Source: Mytilus californianus (taxonomy: Eukaryota > Mollusca > Bivalvia > Mytilida > Mytilidae). Taken from it: DNA of 64,000 nt. Below the pieces are notes generated by a model. The model worked only from the letters and a program-made list of their open reading frames with translations, did no database searches and was not told the origin of the DNA. The stretch covers positions 48,776,884 to 48,840,883 of the forward strand of contig NW_026262712.1 of the NCBI RefSeq assembly GCF_021869535.1. Reading direction: 5' to 3'. This document shows positions 56,585 to 64,000 of the stretch, one piece after another. The first letter of the stretch is position 1; every line of letters begins with the position of its first letter. A program made the position numbers and the translations under genes.

Positions 56585-57260
56585 ACTGTAGGGTTTGTTA
56601 CTCGTGCTGTGTGGATGCAGTAGAATGTGTCCGCGTGCCCGTAGTGTATGCCTTTATATTTTGCAGTTAGGGGTTTTTGCTTGTGAGAGAGCTGACTACA
56701 TATTCTATAGTACTAATGTTCTATTTCTCTTACTGTTTCTATGTCATTTGGTCTCTTGTGGAGAGTTGTCTCATTGGCAATCATACCACATCTTCTTATT
56801 TTTATATTTACTGCAGGGTATGTTACTCGTGCTGTGTTGATGCAGTAGAACTTGTCCCCGTGCCTGTAGTGTATGACCTTATATTTTGCAGTTAGGGTTT
56901 TTTGCTTGTGAGAGAGCTGTCTATATATTTTATAATATTAATGTTCTATTTCTTTTCCTGTTTCTGTGTCATTTGGTCTCTTGTGGAGAGTTGTCTCATT
57001 GGCAATCATACCACATTTTCTTATTTTTATATTTACTGCAGGGTTTGTTACTCGTGCTGTGTGGATACAGTAGAATGTGTCCCCGTGTCTGTAGTGTATG
57101 CCCTTATATTTTACAGTTAGGGTTTTTTGCTTGTGAGAGAGCTGTCTACATATTCTATAATATTGATGTTCAGTCTATTTCGTTTACTGTTTCTGTGTCA
57201 TTTGTCACTTGTGGAGAGTTGACTCATTGGCAATCATACCATATCTTCTTAGTTTTATAG
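56585..57260 (+). repeat. Tandem array, three ~225-bp units built from M1
   Basis: 'gtttgttactcgtgctgtgt'-type landmarks fall at about 56,592, 56,817 and 57,043, and 'ttggcaatcataccaca' ends each unit. Each unit contains an M1-type end fused to a 'ttgcttgtgagagagctg' segment. The overlapping frames are repeat translations. Confidence 0.85.
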
Positions 57261-57740
57261 TTCATCATATAGCATGTACGGTTAATATTGTTTCCGGAAA
57301 TTGTTCTTTTTTTCCGCTATAAATTGCTAGTATCGTTTTGCCTGGAAATATCTTCCTGGTACGAAATTATCATACTAGCTCTGATTGATTAAAATATGGT
57401 TTTGAGCTATTAACTGGTATGTCTTAGTTGTGACATTTAAGAAACATGTGATCATAATCTTCAGTGGTGTTGCAATAATGACAATTTTAAATATTGTAGA
57501 TTTTCCACTTTTTCAATAAAATTTTACAAGGTAGAATAATGTGTAACAATTTCTTAATAAACACACTGTATTGAATTATCTTTTAGATAATAGTGAACAT
57601 TCTTTTTACATATCACAAGAAGAACGTCTAATGTATTCAAGATTTAACTTTGTCTCGCCAACTTTTCAAACCAACAAGTTCTTTAATTTCATTCTGTATA
57701 AATATGCTCTACATTTTCTAAGTTTTCTTAATTTTCACAA
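57261..57740. other. No gene seen
   Basis: AT-rich sequence without recognisable features. Confidence 0.4.
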
Positions 57741-57743
57741 TTA

Positions 57744-58935
57744 TTAGGTCTTTCTACTTTTCCGTGGAAAGACCTATTGGTTTTGTTCTGATTATTATTT
57801 TTTTTTCTTCCGCCAAATTTTTTTCTTGCGCTGTATTTTTGTTTCAAAAGATGTCGCTTAGTTTTTTTGTATATAATATTATACAGTCTATACGCTTTTG
57901 AAACTGATCCTGTTTAACCGAACACTTTTCTTTTTAAAAGTTATCTTCCCGAACAGTTTCTCTTGTTATGAGATCTCCTTCGCAACCGTAAAAGAAAGCG
58001 ACAAATTTATTTTTCAAAAATGCTCATTATATCCTCAGGATGTTACGTTTTATTTTGACCGAAGCTATCCGGAGACTCCATGTGAGAGTTATTCCCCCTT
58101 ATGCATTTGATATAAGGGATATGCATTTCTAACTGGTAAACCATAAGTGATAGAGACCTAAGGACTTTTGATTTGAGGTCCTTGGTCCAAGAAAAAAGAA
58201 ATTAGGTCAAGGTCGGAGGTCAAGGTCATATTTTCAATTTAGATTTTGGCTTAATTTCACTTCTTTTCAAAACCCGTATAAGATATCGACAACATATTTT
58301 TACTAAATTGTTAGTTGCGACATGTCGTAACACATACATTTTGGTTGAAAAGGTACGCTTACATTCAATTTGAGTTTTCTCCCATCTTAGATTTAAAATT
58401 ACGTGTATGGTGATATAACTCATTCACCATATATAAGAAAGACCTAGTGTCTATTGATTTGAGGTCCCTGATTTGTGACCTTCGAATTGAGTTCAAGGTC
58501 ATAGTTAAATTTGACGTTCTAGATTTTGACCTTTGCTTTTACTTCATATGTATACATGATAAAGCCATGGCACTTTATGCATTAGGTTGCAAGCCATATG
58601 ACCTTGGAAAAGCCAACCGGAAGTGACCTTGTGTGTAAACCGGAAGTAGCTATTTTTTGTACTTGTGTAATGTACAAGTATATAGAACCATATTTTTTTG
58701 AATCTATCCAATAATACCGGGAGTGACATTTTTCAAAACGGAAGTAACAAATTATCTTCCTTATTTAAAAAAAAATGTCTAGAAACCATATTTTTTTTAA
58801 ACCAGCGTACAATAAGCTATCATTTGACGCTGGAAAATATCATTTTAAACCGAATTTTAATATTGTTGTATCTGAATGGATCTTTTCGGGTGGAAAGACC
58901 TTCAATTGTTCTCTGAACAATTGGTTTTTAATTAA
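57744..58935 (-). repeat. Repeat R1, single inverted unit
   Basis: Reverse complement of an R1 unit: hairpin 'aggtctttctacttttccgt' at the left, 'cttccgccaaattttt', then the body blocks, ending with palindrome 'caattgttctctgaacaatt' at about 58,903. One hairpin copy only. Confidence 0.85.
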
Positions 58936-61920
58936 TAATATGCATTATATATAAGTTGTTGTTACTTTAATTTTCTTTAAATTTTCCTGTTGTAAAGTAT
59001 TAAATCCTTCTCTTGGAAAAGCTTTCTCTAATTGGCAAAATTCTGACATCCATTTATTTTTTTATTTAGAGATTTTGTAAAACAAAAATTCTCTAATAAT
59101 TCAACATTTACATCAGAAATGTCAATAACATACTATTAAAGAATTTTGCAATTTATCCAGTTCTGGAATAAAAGGCATTTATTATTCATCTTAATGAAGT
59201 TTTTGGCTGCTCTATTTTTTTTTTTTTTTTTTTTTTTTTTTGTTACTCATGCTTTGACTATCATGTTCAAATGTAATTATGGCAGGTTCTTTCAATCCTG
59301 AATTGATTCAATACTATCAATGATCATATAAAAGATAAGGGAATCCTTTCCTTTTGTCTCATGGATGGATACCCCATATCCCTTTTTTCTCTCTATTATT
59401 TAAATAAATTAATGATATTATTTTTTAGTTGTTCAAATCTCCAGTAATCAATATTTTTATCTATCAAATTTTGATAGTTTATATGTTTTCATCTATATTG
59501 ATAGTTTTAGACCACCATCTAGCCTCTCATCGCTTAATAATGTACGTTCAACTTTTTCTCTTGTGCTATTCCTTAAAAAAAATGATGGGCATTTTTTTGG
59601 TTATTTAACAATTTATTATTTTTTATATTTGAAACTGATGCTGAAATGTAATATTTTGCATAATCAATAATTGGATATTTTACCCGATATTGTTAAATGT
59701 CTTTACCCCCTTTAATGGTAATATATTTAATATGATTGTTCTTCAGCATCTAGTTTTTGACATTCATTTCTGTAACACCAAAAAGAAAATCCTAAACATT
59801 TTACTGGTTTGTCTGTAAATTTGATGTTTTTATATATTTAATTGCAATGTTTCTGTTTTTCTAACCAAATGCCTTCTGTTTAATTTAATACTTAATAATG
59901 TATCAAAAATCTTAATCACGTTAAAAGTTTAGAAAAATATTGTACATTATGCCAACTTTCAGCCAATTTTAAAGTCTTGTAATGAATCACCTCCGTTAGG
60001 AACTTAACTGCTACTACAAAAAAAACTGGTTTTATGGAAATCTTAAATAAGTATACTATGATCGGATTGATCCTCAATTTTCAATTCAAAATCATCGACA
60101 AGTCCATTGGCTCAAAATGGTCTATATGTATTTCTCTGTCGTCAAAAGTTTCATTTCTGCAAATTTCTTTGTTCGTTTAGGAAAAACAAAGATATCAAAC
60201 GCAATACTTTTGTCAGGGGAGGGCTACTTTTACATATGTTCTAAAGTGACGATTGTGAATTGATGGTCTGACACTTTAAGAGACATACATGTATAAGTTG
60301 ATGGGAATTTTTTTTTTATTTTGCTTTATTCTTACTTGTTGGCCAATGTGCAGTAAATAAAACCATATCTGATCATGATGCAACTTATATTTGCAAAAAT
60401 TCAAAGCTTAAGTTAAACTGACTGTCATTTATGAGTTTAATAGAAAATACTTGAAATTAAATTTCTGACCTTTCTCTTTTTTTGCCATGGCGCTGTCAGT
60501 TTATTTTCTTAGGAGTTTGAATGTTCCTTTTAGTACTTTTGCCTCTCTTTTATATATTGGAAAATGTGATTGTCTAGAATTGAGTGTCACTAATGATGAT
60601 GTGGTAGAAGTATTCGTCGAATGACTTTTGACAAGATCTGGTAACGAAAAATAATTCATTATACTATACAATATATCAACCCAAAAGACATCAAAAATAC
60701 CATATGCATCTAATCATTTTATTCCGAATTGTTGATCATCGAGTATAATGATCGATATTATCGGACGACATTGAAGAAACTGAATAAAACAATAAGGCAA
60801 CTTGTTACTTCGACAAAAACATCGTACCTATTTTTAATAAACAATCTCACTTTCTAAAAGTTCAATTGTCATTGTTCAGTATACAATTTTAATTAAAGCA
60901 TTATTCTGAATTCTATTGACTGTACAATTAATTGCGCAGTGTTATACAGTACAATCGCTTGACACCGTTCATAAAATCCCTTGCACAATAATTTGTTGTT
61001 CCACATAAGCACTATAAAAATTATCCGGAAGAAAATCAGTAGATATTTGTAGATAAAGTTATGTCAGAAACACCTTTTTGAAACAAACGTAGAGTAATCG
61101 TTTATTCCAAATAAAATAGTTTGTCTAAAATAAAACGCCCCAAAACAAATGCAAATACATGAATAATACAAACAAAATTGTTATTCAAGCTCGCTCTAAA
61201 ATGTGGGGAGACCGGTTGCGTTGGAAGGATAACTATATCCACAAGCTATTTACTTGCTATTTACAATCATATAAAAAAATTATTCTTCTCCGTTTCATAC
61301 AATAAAAAGAAAACATAAAACGTGTCAACAAAAGGCTGGGATATCCCTAATTGATACAAACAATCAAAACATAGAATAATATAGTTTCATGAATCTCTGC
61401 ATATCATTAAATATTATTTTATCTTCGAAATTCTTCTAATTCTGAAACGACATCATTTCTGTCTCCAAAAAATTTGTTAGGAATCACAACAAGTCCATCA
61501 TGAAAACAGGGTTAAATTAAAGTTGTTCTTGTAGTCTTCGGTCATAGAAAACTTCGGATATATCTTGACTTTGCTATTGATTTTTGATTGTTTTATTATC
61601 ACTTTAATCGTGCGTATTGTTAGTATGATTATAATTCTTATTATTATAATAACCCAAATACTTTTTGTTTTTAAATTAGAAAGATTGCAATTTTAATTCA
61701 AATTCTGGTAAAAAAAAACTGAAACGAAACGAAAAAGATTAAGATATTAGAAATGAGCTCTATTTATGAGAACCGTAAGTCAAAATAGGCAAATGAAACC
61801 AATGCCTAACTTTCAATAGGCTAAAGAAAAATGTATATGAAAAGCTGGTCACTTACTGAAGATTGAAAGTTTGGTTTTGGAAAGCAGTGTTCAGAAAAAT
61901 GCATCAGCTTTCTGCTTTGA
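58936..61920. other. No gene seen
   Basis: About 3 kb of very AT-rich sequence with a long T-run at about 59,215-59,240; no exon of gene C and no repeat recognised. Confidence 0.35.
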
Positions 61921-61925
61921 TACAT

Positions 61926-62014
61926 CGTTATGATTTATTGAATTAAAATCAAACGTTATTATGGTTTAACGTTATGATTTTATTGAATTAAAATCAAACG
62001 TTATTATGGTTTAA
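61926..62014 (+). repeat. Short tandem duplication (~44 bp x 2)
   Basis: 'gttatgattt(t)attgaatt' with 'aaaatcaaacgttattatgg' occurs twice back to back. Confidence 0.9.
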
Positions 62015-62114
62015 ATGCACGATGCTATCATGATTTACTACTGTAACACATGAAAACAAAAGCACGATGATTGTAATGTTGCCAAAACTGGCATTATCAA
62101 ATGGTTTGCCCTTC

Positions 62115-62180
62115 TAACTGTTTCGATTCGAGAGTCATTGACGAGTCTTGTGTAGACGAAACGCGCGTTTAGCATATCTA
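62115..62180 (+). ncRNA. Degenerate hammerhead ribozyme relic, copy 2
   Basis: 'gagtcattgacgagtcttgt' then 'gtagacgaaacgcgcgttta': well-preserved stem II (gtct / agac), box 2 CGAAAC, palindromic stem III acgcgcgt. Box 1 reads UUGACGA instead of CUGANGA and the cleavage triplet is GUU. Replacing the conserved box-1 C should abolish activity. The upstream 'aactgtttcgattcg' also belongs to this repeat. Confidence 0.7.
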
Positions 62181-62226
62181 ATCAAAAGAGTGGTATACTT
62201 GAAGAGTTTTTATAGACAAATAGAAA

Positions 62227-62484
62227 ATGAAAGGATATGGAGTAAATGTCCTGTTCTTCATCTTGACAGTTGATGTAGGGTCTTCAACAATGAACGAATC
62301 ATTCATACCCTACAACAAGGTCAAGACGGCCCCTAGCGTCGACTTAAGCGGTACTATTGATAAAAATAAACCACAGTTCACCTTCTTGCTCCCCACCTGC
62401 CTCGGAGTGCCAACTTGTGCGATGCTTGTGTACGACGGTTCTGTCTGTATTTTGAAAATAAATACGAATTACATCGGAGTGTAG
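62227..62484 (+). CDS. Hypothetical small ORF with signal-peptide-like start
   Basis: 85 codons, ATG to TAG. It starts MKGYGVNVLFFILTVDVGSS (signal-like) and ends with TCLGVPTCAMLVYDGSVC, a three-cysteine stretch faintly like the end of a PAN/apple-type motif. It lies on the plus strand 50 bases after the hammerhead relic, inside what should be a gene C intron. No homologue recognised; it may be a short secreted protein, a retrocopy or chance. Confidence 0.25.
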   Translation: MKGYGVNVLFFILTVDVGSSTMNESFIPYNKVKTAPSVDLSGTIDKNKPQFTFLLPTCLGVPTCAMLVYDGSVCILKINTNYIGV

Positions 62485-62859
62485 ATGTCGTGGTTTGTAT
62501 TCATTTGTTTGGCTCTTGTCCCATTGACTCATAAAACACATTTCTTGTATTTATATGTAATTATTATCGTTTTTTTCTGATAATTTCCAATTATACAATT
62601 ACTACCAGCATTATTTTGATAGACATTCAGAATAGTCAACTCGATGATAGTTGTTTCCATAGGGGCTTACCCCTTATGAAAAATTCATACAAGGCCTCAT
62701 AGTTTTATAATTATGATCATCTATCTAAAGTATGAGTCATAACTGTTTAGTTGTATTTTGTCAACTTTGATGATAAAGTAACAATTATCACAGCGTTGTT
62801 GTGAATAACAACATTTTCTTTTGGAAATCAAAATGGGTTTTTTGTTTGAATTGTTTTAC

Positions 62860-62995
62860 ATTTTGTCATGCTAGTGCCTTATATAGTTTCTATGCGGTGT
62901 GAATTTTGCTCATTGTTGAAGGCCGTAGGTGACTTATAGTTTCTAACATCTATATCATTTGGTGTCTGGCAGAAAGTTGTCTCATCTCATCTGAG
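62860..62995 (+). repeat. M1 module fragment
   Basis: 'tatgcggtgtgaattttgct', 'cattgttgaaggccgtaggt' and 'agaaagttgtctcatc' identify it. Confidence 0.7.
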
Positions 62996-63079
62996 GTAAC
63001 TTGGTAGTGCTACACACTTCATGGAAATTGAAAAACTAAATATAAACGAGACAAACCTGAAAATCAATAGTATTATCTT

Positions 63080-63970
63080 TGAAATGCATAGGGAATGATC
63101 TACTGATGATAGCACATTCAAATATCTTTCTGCGCAGAGAGATCTTAAACTAGGAAGGTTGTATCTTCTCCTTAAATTACACAAAATGGATCCTGAGCGT
63201 ATAGAAAAGGTTCAACAGAATCCTCATGGTATAAATATATCCGAATTCAAGGGAGATCAATTGTCTCATTCGCTGGAACTGATTTCGATAGATTAGGAAA
63301 GTATTTGTATAAATGCATGCTTTCAGCAGTATAAAACAGGAAACATATTTAAGGGATTATTTATAGTTTATAAATAGTTTATAAATAATCAATCTTGAAA
63401 ATTGCAGGTAAAATCTGACGACTACTTACATGTACTATAGTCAGTTTTGACATATAAAAATTTACAACAATATCAGGATTATGTCCCATGCAGAAATGAT
63501 AGATGCTGTCAAACATGTTTGACGGATGAAAGATAATGATTCCACATAAAGAATCTGAAAATTATCAGAACTTAGAGACGACCTCATACCATTCATCCTA
63601 TACTTTCAAATGTATAATTAAAATGACATGCTTCGCTTTAAGCACAAGCGATCCACTAGCTTTGCATACACAAAAGGAGTTATTTTCTACGCGCCTAATT
63701 AAAAGGGGATATAAAGAAAATGAAATTGAAACTGTTATACGGGATATGATAGCAAAACAATGTAACACATTGAAAGTAAAGCCCAAATATGTCACAGTCG
63801 CTTTCCTTAGTATTCTCAAAAGTGATGTTTTATAACACTTTTTAAGAAAAACATTTTAAAACACTGGGATGAATTAAAAGATGGCGAAGAGGCAAAACTT
63901 TTATTTAATAAAGACATCTGTTCACTTTTCGCAGTCATATAAATTTGAAAGACACAATTGCAAATCTTGT
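63080..63970 (+). pseudogene. Degenerate RT relic, continuing to the window edge
   Basis: Frames give LGRLYLLLKLHKMDPERI and INISEFKGDQL (the 'GRFYLLPKIHK' N-terminal RT block). After a gap come FSTRLIKRGYKENEIE (63,684-63,740) and ILKHWDELKDGEEAKLLFN, the C-terminal block of Penelope-like-type RTs. Stops and frameshifts interrupt, and the catalytic middle is missing or unrecognisable. The frame at 63,536-63,835 covers only part of it. Confidence 0.65.
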
Positions 63971-64000
63971 AAAGGTATAAATGACAAATTGTGAAAAAAA

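Noticed and set aside
56595-57260. Frames of 72-124 codons with repeated cysteine-rich hydrophobic text
   Set aside because: Translations of the 225-bp tandem array; each unit gives the same peptide in more than one frame.

Overview
The window is animal nuclear DNA. It is AT-rich, has intron-split genes with GT/AG splice sites, and is dense with degraded retroelements, SINEs and MITEs. The repeats (a tail module ending in wording like 'gagagttgtctcattggc', EN-less reverse transcriptase relics with their characteristic 3' tails, a tRNA-derived SINE with an 'ttctccgggcactccggc' core, hammerhead-bearing SINE-like copies) are ones I recognise from bivalve molluscs, most likely a mussel (Mytilus or a close relative). 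That attribution is from memory; no search was run.

The host coding content is a same-strand (+) cluster of three related receptor genes. I rebuilt them by hand from splice sites; nearly every boundary keeps the same intron phase. Gene A (8,199-13,119; 5' end not in the window) encodes the end of one C-type-lectin-like domain (CTLD), a second whole CTLD, a short stalk, a transmembrane helix and a cytoplasmic tail with ITIM-like and YxxM tyrosine motifs. Gene B (29,610-34,139) is a paralogue of which only the last CTLD half, a Ser/Thr-rich stalk (carrying a frameshift), transmembrane helix and ITIM-like tail are found. Gene C (42,158 to at least 54,868; 3' end not found) encodes a signal peptide, a CTLD first half, an eight-cysteine WSC domain, the CTLD second half and the start of a second CTLD. 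The WSC exons sit at the same phase-1 position where the second CTLD is split by an intron, so WSC appears inserted inside a CTLD. Together the genes look like a family of cell-surface recognition receptors with inhibitory-type signalling tails; that role is inferred.

Layout: 0.5-1.8 kb RT relic; 5.2-7.7 kb two tandem ~1.13-kb units (repeat R1) ending in a 51-bp hairpin array; 8.2-13.1 kb gene A; 13.9-14.5 kb RT relic (-); 14.5-22 kb mostly featureless with MITEs and a possible orphan CTLD exon; 22.1-24.3 kb LINE fragment fused to R1; 25.2-29.1 kb a ~4-kb mobile element with a long terminal hairpin; 29.6-34.1 kb gene B with a palindromic MITE, a hAT derivative, RT scraps and a hammerhead relic in its introns; 34.8-40.3 kb repeats and a LINE tail; 42.2-54.9 kb gene C, whose fourth intron holds a second copy of the 4-kb element (itself carrying a 1.2-kb RT insertion), a SINE and a LINE relic; 55-64 kb RT relics, a 225-bp tandem repeat, an R1 unit (-), a second hammerhead relic and a small ORF. 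I see no rRNA, genuine tRNA gene or CRISPR array.
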